A stretch of 64,000 nt of DNA. It comes from Chamaecyparis obtusa. Taxonomy: Eukaryota; Streptophyta; Pinopsida; Cupressales; Cupressaceae. The stretch lies in assembly GCA_027943335.1 (NCBI GenBank), contig BSBK01000765.1, forward strand, positions 1,456,001-1,520,000, given 5' to 3'. Both the position numbers and the translations under genes were made by a program. Under the pieces are notes generated by a model. It did no database searches. It was not told the origin of the DNA and saw only the letters and a list, made by a program, of their open reading frames with translations. Of this stretch, positions 25,963 to 38,690 are shown piece by piece (positions within the stretch are counted from its first letter, which is position 1; the number at the start of each line of letters is the position of its first letter).

Positions 25963-28894
25963 CTATGATTGTATGCTCAAAGATGTTGCTACGGTAATGT
26001 CAGAGGGATATGGTAAGGATTTACACAAAGGATTGGATAGGCTAAATGAAAGGTTGGAAACTAGGTGTTGGATAATGGAGTGTAAGAATGGCTTTCTTTT
26101 GAGTAGATGAGAATGTGGGCAAGAAAAACATTTACACACAACTTGAGAGGTTATGGAGCAATGGAGGAAAAGGAGATTTTGGATTTGATAGAGGAATAGA
26201 TATATATTTTGGGACATAAGAACCCAAAATGGATTTGGAAAATGAGAGACATTTAGATGGAGGGATAGAAATTTTGGATGTCAATTTGAGTTTTTCTTTA
26301 GGACTTTGTTCTTCAAGAAGCTTCTTGGGAATCCACATGGAGTTTGATTTTTCATTCTTTTGTGGACCCTTGGAATGCATTGCTTGCACAAAGGATTTAG
26401 GAACCCATATTGCTTTTGACTTTTCATTTTTCTTAATGGGCCTTTGTGGCCTTTTGGACTTTTTTTCTTCTTTTTGGATCATATTTTGCTTTGTTTTTAC
26501 ATGTTGATTAGGATAGACATGGTGATCCTTGATTGCATGTGGATTTCTTGACTTATGTACTTTATGTTTGGCATCAAAATTTCTTGGAAGGAGAATAGGA
26601 TTTATGGGTGGATATGATTTATATGGAGGCTTTTTGGATGGGTGGAAGGTTCTCCAAGATGTGTGCCTTTTCTAACCTGCATGTGGGAAGGGGTAAGGGG
26701 ATTGTGAACTAGTGGTAAGATGGATGAAAGGGGTGAAGGGGGAGGTATACGTTTGGATTTAGATTTGGTAGGGATATCATCTTGAGAATGGGATCTATAA
26801 TTGAGGCCATGACCATCAAAATTTTCTTTGATATGAAAGGGTTTTAATATACCTTGTTCATGGAGGTTTAACCCTTTGACTTAATAATACATACTTTGAC
26901 CAGTGGGATACTTTCTATAAGATGTGAGTTTAATTTGAGGTGGATTTGATATGGAAATATTGATATGATCATGAAGTGGAGTAGACTAGATGATAGTAGA
27001 GAAACTCGTTTGAGGTGTATGGGGTTCATGAACAACTTACACAAATGTGTTGGGATCATGAGGAGGATCGGGAGGAATAATGGGATCCTATAATGGAATA
27101 GGAGAAATGATAGGATCATTTAGAAGGATAGGAGCTTGTGAAGGATATGGAGGATTAGGATGTTGAAATGAAGGGATGGAAGGATTTTGAGGAGGCATTG
27201 CAGGGATGATGGGATCTTGTGGTAGACATGAAGGTGAAGGGATACTTTGATCTTGACTTGGAATGGGATCATTGGACTCCATTATAAAGGTGTTATGCTC
27301 TTGAATTTAGATGGAATCATTGGAAAAAATGGAAGGTAGGTCATGATCTTGCTTAGGAAGTGGCATGTCAATGACACTTTTTTCTTGAGATCGAAGTGGG
27401 TCTTCTTGTATAGTAGAGTTAAGGATAATGGGATCATCATGAGGATAAAGGTAAACCTTGATCTTTGGAGAGGATTGGTCATTGTTGGGATCTTGATCTT
27501 GATTTGTTTTAGGACTCATTTCTTTGTGCTTTGAATCATCCTCTTGACATGGGCTATGAATTACAATATGCATGGAGGATTTTGGGAAGGACTTAATATT
27601 TTTGCATGAAGGAGAAGGAATTTGCATGGGGGCCTTTGGAAAGGGATCAATGTTTTGTAATGAAAGAAATGGACTTTGGATGGGACTCTCTTCAATGGGT
27701 TTGCTTGCACATGGAGGAAATGATGGCATTGGTTCTAATATTTCATTTGATGAAGATGTGATTCGATGAAGATGGAGGAAATTTTTCTTGTAAAGCTTGA
27801 GGGGGCGAAGGAATGGAGGGAGACATGGATGTTTCTTGAAGTTCAATTTCTCAATAGGAAATGGGTGTGTCATCCATGTGATCATTTTGGGATGGGCCAT
27901 TGCTAGAGATAGGTGAATTATTTTGTTCATGTTCCATAATTTTATACACACGATCCATTTTTTAAAGAAAAATCTTCATAAATTTAGATTTTTGTTTCTT
28001 GTGTGATCTTGTAGGTGAGACCACATCAATGTTTTCATGTTGTAAAGTATTTTTTTATTAAAGATGTGCCACAAAAGGTTCCTCAGTGATTATGTTTGAT
28101 TGATGTCCAAAAGGTGGCATGTTTGAACTTGTGTTTGTTTGAGAAAACCTTGGTGTGAATCTGAGGACATGAGAGGGTGTTCATTGACATGTGATTTTGT
28201 TGAAGGAAAAATTATTTGTGGTCTTGGTATTCACTGAATTGTTTGCATGATTGGCACAAGAGGTTGTGTGATTGCTTGAGGATCTATTGATTGCATTGGA
28301 ATAAAGATTGGTTCAAAATTAGGTGCTGGCCCCAATTGAATTATGCCATGCTCTAGTTGGAAAGTTTGATTTGGAACTTGGATGAATGATTGGTTTGGGA
28401 CATGGTTGAAATTAGATTGCTTTGGGACTTTTAAACAAAGTTTTCTATTGAGCGTGATTGAATTGGACTTGGTTGAATTTTGTGTTTGCCTTGTTTTTTT
28501 GTGAAATAGGTTTTGGTATTTTTTATTTTGAGATGAGGGATTGTATGTTGACTTCACCAAGGTCTTCTTTCAGATAATTAAGGAGTTTGAACATTTTGAT
28601 TCTACTCTTTTCCATATTTTCCACTTTTTCTTCCAAGGTTTTTAGCTTTTTAGCCAATTTTGCTTGCAATTTTTGGGTCATGTATGAATGGGATTGATTT
28701 GATTGATTGTTTTATTAGGAGGATATCATTTGTCTTTCACTTGAATTTTATATGATGTTTAGGTCAAAACCTTGTATTTGAAAAGGTATACCTTGTCTAG
28801 GGTCAAAGGATGCTTGTGTCTCTTCACTTGAAATGTGCATGGATTGATATGAACCTTTCCTTTTGGAGGCTTGGGATCTTGTTAAAATCAACAT
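25963..28894 (-). pseudogene. Proline-rich ORF with N-terminal coiled coil, carried by the minus LTR element
   Basis: From ATG 28894 the minus strand reads MLILTRSQASKRKGSYQSM. Near 28690-28580 comes a coiled-coil stretch (KLAKKLKTLEEKVENMEKSR). From 28560 to about 25963 it is a long series of Pro/Ser/Ile/Gln-rich segments (e.g. QDPIIPAMPPQNPSIPSF near 27220, SIDPQAITQPLVPIMQTIQ near 28260), broken by frameshifts and stops into pieces at 28560-28231, 27951-27307, 27282-27088, 27119-26868 and 26482-26132. The composition persists across frames, so it was once one ORF of nearly 1000 codons. Some large plant Gypsy Gags have a similar N-terminal coiled coil plus Pro-rich linker, but no capsid or zinc motif is seen. 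Function is unknown. Confidence 0.5.
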
Positions 28895-28939
28895 GATGTC
28901 GAAATGCACCTTAAGGTATGAGGGATATATGTAAAAAGA

Positions 28940-29600
28940 AACTTTATTTATGGATTTTGAAAGGTTTTGAAATGCAAGGATTAATGCAACTTAGGATATG
29001 AAAAATGCAATTTGGATTTGGATTTTGAAAGGTTTTGAAATGGTTATGCAACAAAGGATGTGAAATATGTAATTTGGTTTTGGACTTTCAAAGGTTCTTG
29101 GAATTTTGGGGGGTTTTGAAATGATTATGCAACTAAGGGTATGAAAAATTCAATTTGATCTTGGATTTTGAAACGTTTGAAGTGCAATTAATGGATGCAA
29201 ACTTGGAGTTGGACTTTGAAAATGCAAATTGGATGTGATAATTAAAGGTTATGTTATACAAACTAGATTTTTTTGGAATTTTGATCTTAAAAAATACAAG
29301 ATTAAGGATGATTATAAAGGAATGCGAACTAAGGGCTTAATGAAATGCAAGTATTTTTTTGGATTTTTTAGAATTTGGAGAACACAAGCTTAAGGATGAT
29401 TATACAAACTAAGGTTTATGATAAATGCCACTACGTTTTTGGAATTTTTTGGAATTTTGGAAAATGCAAGTTTAAAGATGATAATGAAAACTAGGGTGGG
29501 GGGATGATAATGAAACTATGTTTTTGGAATTTTTGACTTTGGAAAATCTCAAAAATGCAAACTTAAGAGTGGGACCTTAGGAAATTGAATTATGATCTTG
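28940..29600 (+). repeat. Degenerate tandem repeats in the leader of the minus element
   Basis: Units of roughly 70-90 bp recur, built around ggattttgaaaggttttgaa, atgcaacttaggat and gaaaaatgcaatttgg. Later units lose similarity and turn into tttttggaattttggaaaat blocks. They have no coding potential. Confidence 0.55.
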
Positions 29601-31204
29601 ACTTTCAAAGGACCAAAAGGAAAAAATAAAAATAAAAAAGACTAAGTCAAATCTATTAGGACAACATAGGATATTGACCAAATGATAAAAATGACCAAAG
29701 ATAAAGGATTTGAAATAAAGTCAAGATTCATTTTTCAATTTCATACGATGAAACTCTAAGACTTGAATCTTTTTTAATTTTGCAAAGTTTTTGAAAGGTC
29801 CTATTTGCAAAATGACATTATGCAAAGGTAATGACGAGGACCTAATAAGGTTTGATAATACAAGCTTTTGAAGGTTCTAAGCGCAAAATAAGGGGGATAA
29901 TGCAACAATACTAAGGATTTGATATGCTAAAGAGGGAGGGTTGATAATGAGGATGTTAGTATGCAAGTATGAAAAATGATAACTCTAAAATAAAATATGA
30001 CAAAGAGGTATGCAAGAATGCAATATGACAAAGGGAAATGCTAATAATCAAGATGTAAATGATTGAATACGGAGGCTAAGTGTAAAAGCTAAAATGAAAA
30101 GGCTATCCTAAGATGGCAACAAGGCTCCAAGGCATGTTTTAAGAAAATACATGTTTCGAAAATGGTCTAAGATAGGGTTTTGAGACAATTTTGAATTTTT
30201 TGGAATGGTTTTGAAAATGTTTTGAGATGAGGTTTCAATTTAATGAAATTTTATTTATCACACACGCAAGACACTTCAAACAAGGATGACCATTTTAATC
30301 TAAATGCACAAACACACCACAAATTAGTGTTGAAGGACAGTATCCACTTAATTCCCACTTGGATAAATCCATTCGTGCCTACTCTTAATAGATAGCATAG
30401 AATCCTGGAGCCATGGGCTCCCCCTTACAGTGCACTCACTTCTCAAGAACACCAAGCTTCAAATTCCAAGGGGCGTCACTTCCCAAGGAACCACTATCTC
30501 TACTAAGAGCCATGAAAGAGTGGGATGTCTTCATGGGCATGGGTGACCCCTTGTGTTAGTCAATAGAAGGTTTTTTACCACTACAACAAGGTTTTATGTT
30601 CGAGACATCTCGTTCAGTGGGTGCCATGATAAACTCCTCCAATAGGTTTCCCAGTATTGAGAACAAAGGTTTTACACATCTCAAGGATACTAGAGGAGAG
30701 CTCTCATGCAACCACACCATTGATTGTACTTTTGGTCAGAGTCACACATTTATATAGAAGTTTGGATGGAGACTTGGCTTTGGCTTGTTATCACTTGGGT
30801 CATTCCCTCTCACAAGATCTACTAAAGCTCTTAGGAGGTAGACCCTCTAAAAAGGATAGAATGAATTTCTCTTACACCCAAGATTTATGGAGGCAAGTGG
30901 AGAGAATATGTTCATTCTTTCTTTTTGGGGATTAGAAATCTAAAAGACACTTAAAACACATAGGCATGTTGTTCATTTTATGCACCAAATGAAGTATTTT
31001 CTAACTACCAAAAACAAACACAAAGAGTTGTGCAAACACACAAGGTCTTCGTCAAATGTCCTGCATCAAATATGTTAGTAGTTTTTCATGTATTCTTCAT
31101 CCCATGATTGCCAAGGTGTTCCACAGACTCATCAGTAACCCAAAATCCCTAGCTAAGAGAAAAAAATAGAAATGAAAGTGGAGAATCTAAAATTGAACCA
31201 CAAA

Positions 31205-31352
31205 AGGTGCAAACTTGACCAACTGCACAATACTTAAACCCAATTGTGCAATAGTTAGGTCCAATTGTGCAAAACTTATTCCAACTACACAATAGTTGGT
31301 CCGATTGCACAATAATTAGGTTCAATTGTACAAGACTTAGCCCAACTGTGCT
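31205..31352 (+). repeat. Cluster of about seven degenerate 20-22-bp units
   Basis: Successive units read caactgcacaatacttaaac, caattgtgcaatagttaggt, caattgtgcaaaacttattc, caactacacaatagttggtc, cgattgcacaataattaggt, caattgtacaagacttagcc and caactgtgctaaacttgag. Similar units recur at about 32690-32765. The conserved core is YAAYTRYRCAA. Confidence 0.7.
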
Positions 31353-32845
31353 AAACTTGAGACAACAAGAAAACAACCTTAGAAACTTCTAGAAACACAT
31401 GAATTTAAAAAAATTGAGCTCATAACCATGTTTATTGAAGACATTAGGGTTCATTAAGCCATTAATTCAAGTTGATTTGAAAGATTTTGAATAAATTTGA
31501 ACCTCTTATTAGACTAGGTGTAGATTTGAATTGATTTGAAAAATCCTAATTAGTTGAATTTGCATTGAACTTTAAACTAGGTGAATGTTCATTTTAGAAG
31601 CTCAAATCAAATACGAAATTTCAATTAAAGAGCCCAAATAAAAATGAAGTGTTCATTATAAGTCCTTTAGCCTTTTTAGGGTTCATTTTAGCCATTGTAA
31701 ATAGTTATACTGAAATCAGAAAGCATGCAAATAGAAAACTAAACCCTAAACCCTGACATCACAACAAACATACTGACGCATATCAAGGTAGGAGGATCCA
31801 ATTAAGGATAGTCCAACCTTGCAGCTTTAGAACAACACAGCGGAATAACACAACACAACAATAGTTTCAATTCAAATTTTCATTAACATGCCCGGCTATA
31901 AGGCCTTCCAGGTTAGGGCCAATTACAATCAAGAGGTAATTCTACAAGATCAACAAGATCCAGGAAAACTCTAGCTATTCCAGTTATGAAAACAATTAGT
32001 AACTGATGAAAACCCTAAGACAGATCTAAACTTGAGCTCGCAAGCCTCCAAGCAATATCCTTGTCTCCAAGACTCAACCACTAGCTCTGCTAATACAAAC
32101 TATCAGATAGCAATCTGGTCTGCAAGATCTCACGGGATCTTTTCCACAACTTCCCTTCTATCTGTCTCTCCAGAATTCTCTCTCAGATCTTCTGCTCTAC
32201 CCCTAAACAACTACCTAAACACTCCTTAAGTACTAATCTTTAGCCCCAAGTCAGCTGGAAGAAATAATTAACTCTTACAAACAAATATTAAATGCAATAC
32301 AAGTCGGCTCTCAAATAGCCTTACAATCATTAAATTCAACATGTCGGCCTGTAACAACAGCTACCAACAATAAATGCACCAAGTCGGCCAACCAAATCAC
32401 CAAGAACTCCAGTTGGTAAACTGAAACAACTAAGCACCAGTGAAATAATTGAGCATGCCAAGCATCACCGAGCACCAGTGTCGATCGAGCACCGCCAGTA
32501 TCGCCAAGTCACACTTTCACCAAGCGCCAGAGATTACCGAGTTCCTTCAGCGACCGAGCTTCCTTCAATAACTGGAGACTATTGGTCAAGGCTGCAATCG
32601 AGTAACACCAGCCAAATAACACACCTCCATGCAGTTCCACCGAGTACCCTAGAATGCCCCTGCATCACATACAAACTCCATAGTTCTAGTGACCAACTAT
32701 GCAATACTTATGTCCAACTACACAACACTAGTCCCAACTACACAGGAGATGTGGTCAAGTGTGCAACTCTTTACCAAGACCTAAAAAAACACCAAAAACC
32801 ACAAAATTAGTCAAATTCTACATGTTTCACATCAAGTTCACTAGA

Positions 32846-33922
32846 TGTAAAATAGGTAAAAGAGTGACATAATGCATACTAAGGCAACCATCACACCCTA
32901 AAAGCATGCAAAACAACACCTATCCTAACATTAAAGCATTAAAGGAAACTATAAAAGAGATTAAAACACAATCAAACAAAAACTCCCTTCCTAGAGCCCT
33001 AATCTCTTTCTTGGTTCTCCAAAATTTGATATGTACCTCTCATGATGACATAATGCACTCAATGAAAGAAAATGATTATAGTGGCAAGAAAATTAGAAAG
33101 ATGATGGTTATCAAGATGAAGAGAATCGATCTCAATTTATATATATTTGCATCCAAATCTCCAATTTAGCAAATTAGTGTGAAAATAGAAATTTTTCCTA
33201 ATTATAACATGATTGATTGCACAAAATGGAAGTGAGAAATCAATGCACAAATTAGGGGAAAAGTGGAAGGGAAAGGTGAAGCAAAATTAGTTGAAAATGG
33301 GAAGGGAAGGTGTAAGAAATTAGGAATCTAAATTTTAGAAATTGGAAGCACAATTAGTAGGAATGGGAGAGTGAGGGAATTTTAAATTTTAAAACTCATT
33401 TATTCCCACAAAATGGAAAATTAGGATTTAGGAATCAATAAAATCCCATAAATGAAAAGTTATCCAATTAATTAATTGTGAAAGCTAGGAAAAAGGGATA
33501 AATAAAGCATTTCTTTATCAAGACATTGGATTAGGGATAAATTAAGGGTTATCTACCCCTAAAGAGGGAAAATTAGTAGATTTGACCAAATTAGTGATTT
33601 TGATGAGGCAAAGGATCAATTTTGAGGATTTTGATGATGATTTGGACTCATTTTGATTCTTTTAATAAGGACTTGAAATGACTTTGATAATTGTGATAAT
33701 AGCTTGAATTGATTTTGAAAGTAATTAATAAGATTTTGAAATGATTTTGAATTGTTTGAAATGAATTGAATTGATAATGATTTGAATTGATTTTGATGAT
33801 TTTTAAAGTGATTGATTAGGTCAAATTAATAGAATTATGAGGCAAAATAGGGACAATAATAGATATAGGAGACATGTTAAAAAAGGGGGCACATAGGCTT
33901 GGACCATTTTTTAGTGTCTAAA
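32846..33922 (-). repeat. Right LTR of the minus element (5' LTR in its own orientation)
   Basis: This copy starts TGTAAAATAGG and ends tgtctaaa, and matches 12440-13441 along its length. A minus-strand TATA box (TATATATAAATTG near 33140) fits promoter use in that direction. The left copy starts TATAAGACAGG, so terminal bases have mutated in each copy. Confidence 0.8.
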
Positions 33923-33927
33923 GTTGC
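33923..33927. repeat. Target site duplication GTTGC (right) of the minus LTR element
   Basis: Identical to 12435-12439. Confidence 0.85.
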
Positions 33928-34190
33928 ATTGAAGGCCATTAAGAACACCAAAGATGAACAAGAAGAAAGCTATGATCTGGATGATGTAGAGGAAAATTTT
34001 GTGCAAGACTAAAGAAAGGATCTTAAAAGTATAAATGTAAGTTAGTCTTCAAATGTTTCAATTGTGGAAGAGTAGGAAATTATTTTTCTCAATACCCCTT
34101 TAAGGAAGATTATAAGGTATTTGATGGCGATAAAGATGTTATTGAAGGTTTGACAAAAATTACTAGGACATATAATAGAGAGAAATGAAA
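33928..34190 (+). pseudogene. Copia-1 gag, C-terminal part with degenerate zinc knuckle
   Basis: The frame resumes after the nested element with LKAIKNTKDEQEESYDLDD. After a stop it reaches CFNCGRVGNYFSQYP. The layout is a CCHC knuckle (C-x2-C-x4-H-x4-C), but His is Asn and the last Cys is Tyr, both one-base changes. No protease or later domain follows. Confidence 0.6.
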
Positions 34191-36547
34191 GAGGAGTTTT
34201 TTATTTAATGGAGACTCATTCATTGGGGGATAAAAATAGAAATGATTCAAATGATGAAATGATTTCCTTGGCTATTAAGCATGATGATTATGATGATGTT
34301 TTCATTGGTGATCATTTGATTGGGTTCATAATTTGGTTATAGCAACATATCTTCCTGTTTGAGGATCATGGTTACTTTGGTAAGGGAGTACATGATACTA
34401 GCTTTGAGTTCTTTGATGGTTTGAGGTCTTAGTTGATACTCATTTTAGAGGATGGTTTTATTTTGATTTCATGGATAGCTTGTATACACTTTCAATGGGA
34501 AGTTTTGATAGTGATGTTGTGGTGGTTTAGGATTTCTTCCTAGTTTATTTGTTGGTGGTTTTTTATCTTCATGGTTTGGAGATCTTGGTTTCACTTGTTA
34601 TTGATATATTAGTTTTGTGTGTGTGTAGACCTAGAGGATCTTCATATAGGAGATGGTTATCACAATTCCATGTGTGACTCGATACCATAGTTCAGTAGGA
34701 GTTGTTGGTGGTGATGTATATTTAGTGTTTGCATATGTTGGAGGATGCCTTAGATCCTGTTGTTGTAGAATGGTCTTTCACATTTTCTGGTGCACTTGTA
34801 GGTCATGGTTATCTTCATGGTGATTGGAGATGTTTACATCTTGAGGACTCAAGGGATCCTTGGTAGAGGTGTAGTTTATACTTTCATTTGACATGGTATC
34901 CTTGTTGGTAGGATAGGTTCATTATTATTTCATGATTCACTCTTGATTCTAGATTTGAGTTTTGGCATATACGGTTATTTGATATGTTCATATGGAGCAT
35001 GTTATCTCTTTGGATGAGATGGTGTAGATCATGGTTGTCATGTTTATGTTCCCAATTTAGATGATTGAAGCTTTGACATTCATCTTGGATTAGTTTTTAT
35101 GTATTGAGTGCATTGATCATTTTCTTGATACTTCATGGTATTGTTGTGTTGCATTTGGAGTTTGGCATGGATTGATCAGTCAAGACAGTTGATGGTTTCA
35201 GCGTGAAGACCGAGGAGAATTCACCTAGTGTGGACTTTAGAGGAGAGTGTTCTTGGACTAGTCCTGGAGACTTAAATATCTTGATGAGAATTCTCATTCC
35301 CCACTCTTGGTCTTCTTGATGGTTTACTAATTGAGAGGTAGTGCCCTTTTTTCCTTTTAGGTGAATTATATTTATGCTTATCTTTCATAAATATGGATCT
35401 TCAGCTATGGTGTGAGCTAGTTCTACAGGGTTCATTTGAGAGATGGTTTGGCATTGGTTATCTCCTTGTGCATTTGTATTATTATGGTCTCATTATGATT
35501 GAGTTTGGGAGATGGTTTATTGGGCGTATTGCTTGGATTAGGAATGGTATGAGTTTGATCTTCTTGTGAGAGGCTTACATCTATGTTGATTATATGGTAT
35601 GTGTGTTTATTTGGATAAAGAGGTGGAATGTGGTTTGGGTGTTGTTATAGCTTCTTGTTTGGGGTTCTATGGAGGAGATCATACTTGACATAGTTGGCAT
35701 TTAGAGGTGTGTGTAGAAGGACATGATACTAGCTTTGATTTGTAGTGTTTTTCTTCTGTCTTCATTATCTCCTTGGATGTTTAGTTTGACTTAAATTGGA
35801 TTTAGGATTGGTTGGAGCTTTGTGTTCACTTGTTTGTGTTCATGTGTGTCATTTTGGAGATGGCATGATCATCCATTTTATCTCATTCTTTTTTTTTTTG
35901 TGGGGAACGTGAGAGAGTATTGGAGACTTGTTGTGAGAGTTGTTCTTGTAGGTTATTAGTTTTTATGTTACATATTGTTGTGGATGTTCTTTGATACTAC
36001 ATAGTTACGCTTCTATTTTATGTTGTTAGTGGACTCATTTCATAATTTACATTACCTATGTAGTGGGAGCTTCTTGGTGTGTATGTGGTAGATATTGCAC
36101 TTGAGGCTTGTGGTTTCATGTTATAGGTTGGGTATGTTGGTGTTATGAAATTCACTTGATATGTTTTGTATACCTTGGAGGTATGGATAGTTGGGTGTGT
36201 TAGCACTTGTTGTGGGTGTTATTTCAACTATGATTTTGATAGCTAGGATACATGTTATTACGTTTGGATTGAGTGTTTATGTTTTGAGATATTGGTTGAG
36301 ACAGAATTTAGGATTTGTATGCAATAAGTTGTGTGGCTTTATCTTTGGATGCCTTCTATGTATGTCTAGTGGTAGTGGCATGATAGAAGGAAGCAACATT
36401 CATGTATAAGATGGTGTTCACTTTTTTTGTTGTTGCAAGTATCTTGATGGAGAACTTGGAGCACTTTGATTCATGATGCTATATGTGCTAGGAGGGATTG
36501 ATCCATTGTAAATTTATGTAGCTACTTGACCCTTATGCAATGTATAC
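34191..36547 (+). other. Non-coding part of Copia-1, strongly T/G-rich
   Basis: Where pol should be, the plus strand has no RT, RNase H or integrase motif in any frame. The sequence is unusually rich in T and G with few C over about 2.2 kb. It ends exactly at the polypurine tract, so it appears to be the genuine internal region of a gag-only, non-autonomous element and not a random neighbour. Confidence 0.5.
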
Positions 36548-36558
36548 AAGTGGGAGAC
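36548..36558 (+). promoter_or_regulatory. Polypurine tract of Copia-1
   Basis: The run caagtgggagac directly before TATTGGGG matches the classic plant Copia junction (CAAGTGGGAGA followed by TGTTGGG), with the LTR TG mutated to TA. Confidence 0.7.
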
Positions 36559-36830
36559 TATTGGGGAAATGGTGTGGTGTACACCGTACAAAATAATTTA
36601 TTTTATTGTAATAATTTATTTTATTATATAAATGTTGCACCTAGGAGCACTTAGATGGACATGCAATATGTAGAGATTCTCATAGAATATTTTTGGGACT
36701 GCTTGATGAGTTGCATTGTAACATTGTAATATTATTTGATGTAATTATTTAATATTGGGGAAATAATTAAATAAAGTACCCAATATTGAATGTGGGTAAA
36801 AGGGGGCAGAGTAATCTTTAAGAAACCCCC
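36559..36830 (+). repeat. 3' LTR start of Copia-1 (right end undefined)
   Basis: The sequence after the polypurine tract begins TATTGGGGAAATGG and includes a TATA-like ttatataaatg near 36630. Its right end and its 5' partner were not found, so the extent given is a guess. Confidence 0.45.
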
Positions 36831-38014
36831 CCTTCAAAAATGGTGTAAAAAAATGGCGAAATTTGTAAAACTACCAAGGAAAATGTTAATTTTTTGGCGA
36901 AAAATTTTAGTTTACAAAGAAAAAATAATAATCTCAATTGGCTAATCATTTATGCTCCCTAAAACTATGTGAAAAATCTAGGTAAATTGTGTTATTTTTC
37001 AAAACTACAAAAAAAAATATTGGCAAATAAAAAACAATATTTATAGTATAACAATAATTTTATGGGTGAATTATGAGTCAAAAACATCAAAAGACTTAGA
37101 CAATAATACTATCTTCAAAACATAGGACTAAGACCAAAATTTGACCATGGAAAGGCAAAAATAGTTATTTTTAAAATTTGGCATCTTGAAATGTAAAGGT
37201 TATTTAGAAATCAAGAGTAAAGGCATATTGAAAAGATTAAAATGTGAAATCACCTTGGAAACAAGAAAAAAGAACCATTTTTGCTTAAATCATTATACAA
37301 CTTTTGTACATGCATCTCCATGACCGTAAAGATGTCACACGTAGTTTGATTACTAAAAGAGAATATTTGATTACTAAAAGAGAATAATTATGTTAAATAA
37401 CATGAACATGAAAGTAGAGAAACAAATAGTGATTCACAGGTCACCTTATAATCACAGATTTCAAAGAAACACAGTCTAATATCTATAATCAATTTGCTTC
37501 ATTTACCATACATTCATTCATTCAAGAGTAAATCAAATTATCTATGAAAAACAATATCAAAATAAATTTTGAGTCTCACACAGTTGTCACAGCAACATGG
37601 GGAAATTGTATTAAAAAATTGTTGATCCTTGTAAAATGTTTAACAGAGATTAATATAGTGATAGTCCCTTCACCTACCTAGGCGGTTACATAACATCTTG
37701 AAAAATAACTGACATAAACATGCCAAGTATTCAAGTACGGAAACATAAAAATAGGAAAGCAATCATGCTTTTGCTAGGATGGCTTGTTGACACAATCAAT
37801 TCTTGAGGAATATTTTTTCAATTTTATCATAAAGAATAGTTATTATTGGTTGTGTGTATTGTTTGTAACAGGGCCATCACGTATATGTACACTCAAGAAT
37901 CCCAAAATCCAATTCTCCATTAGGCATCTCCGAGTTTTTAGATCCAGTTCAGTCTCACAGAAATAGAAACATCAATAGAAGTAAAGAAGTCAATTATATA
38001 TGCAAATAGCATAG
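36831..38014. other. AT-rich spacer, no gene seen
   Basis: Both strands have dense stops and no motif. A tandem duplication of about 20 bp (gattactaaaagagaatat) occurs near 37350-37385. The rest is A-rich sequence without recognisable family membership. Confidence 0.4.
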
Positions 38015-38336
38015 ATGACATATACCACATTGGTGATCCACAATGCTACATTTGTGCTTTTATATGTCAGTGCTCACTTATTCACTTGCCAAAGGTACAA
38101 TGCCTTTTGGCGGAGGGCACACATGCATGGGGCTAAGTCGATGTGGAGCTGATCATTGACTTTAGTGCACCTAGAAGAAGACTAATAAATTTTTTGGAAA
38201 GACAGAGCTGAAGTGGACGACCGATGTGGCACAAGAGGGAAAATTAGAGGGTGACACATGGCATTTGCTGACAACTTAGTTGATGACCAGTTAGGGGTGA
38301 CATTTTGCATAGCTTCAACTAGCTAAAAGGAGGGTC

Positions 38337-38690
38337 AATGTTGGTGGTCACGAAGATATGCAATGGTCAGGTTGATAGTGTGTGTCACTTCAGTGGCTAT
38401 GTTGGCATTTTGGAGTTGAAGGCCATGAAGATACACAAAGATCAGGTTGACAGTGTGCGTGACTTTGGCGGTTATGTTGGTGGTCTGAGATGAAGGTCAC
38501 AAAGTTACGACGAGGTTACACATGCAGTTAGCATGACTTCGGCGGCTATGTTGGTGGTTTGAGATGAAGGTCGCGAAGTTACGATGAGGTTACGTATTTA
38601 GTTAGCATTGACTTTGGCGGCTATGTTGGTGGTCTAAGATGAAGGTTACAAAGATACGAAATGGCTTGGCTGACAGTTAGCATGACTTTG
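38337..38690 (+). repeat. Tandem repeats of about 75 bp in the left fold-back arm
   Basis: Units aligned on tatgttgg start at 38398, 38473, 38547 and 38622, so the period is 74-75 bp, with a diverged earlier unit at 38337. Each contains gttagcatgacttcggcggc, tatgttggtggtctgagatg and aaggtcacgaagttacga. The right arm has only two clear equivalents, 130 bp apart (cataacc at 40911 and 41041). Confidence 0.8.

Larger units (their letters stand above)
28895..32845 (-). other. Untranslated leader region of the minus element
   Basis: This lies between the 5' LTR (in element orientation) and the proline-rich ORF, about 3.9 kb with no gene. It contains degenerate repeats at 28940-29600 and 31205-31352, and a moderately C-rich block at 31780-32700. 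Directly inside the LTR, the minus strand does not show a standard Met-tRNA primer site (it begins TCTAGTGAACTTG), so the primer is unidentified. Confidence 0.45.

Noticed and set aside
25963..28894. Antisense ORF of a plus-oriented LTR element, as in maize Grande-type elements
   Set aside because: The polypurine tract and TATA boxes show the element is minus oriented, so this ORF is in the sense direction.
38337..38690. CRISPR-like array
   Set aside because: The units are contiguous and diverged with no unique spacers, and the DNA is plant nuclear.
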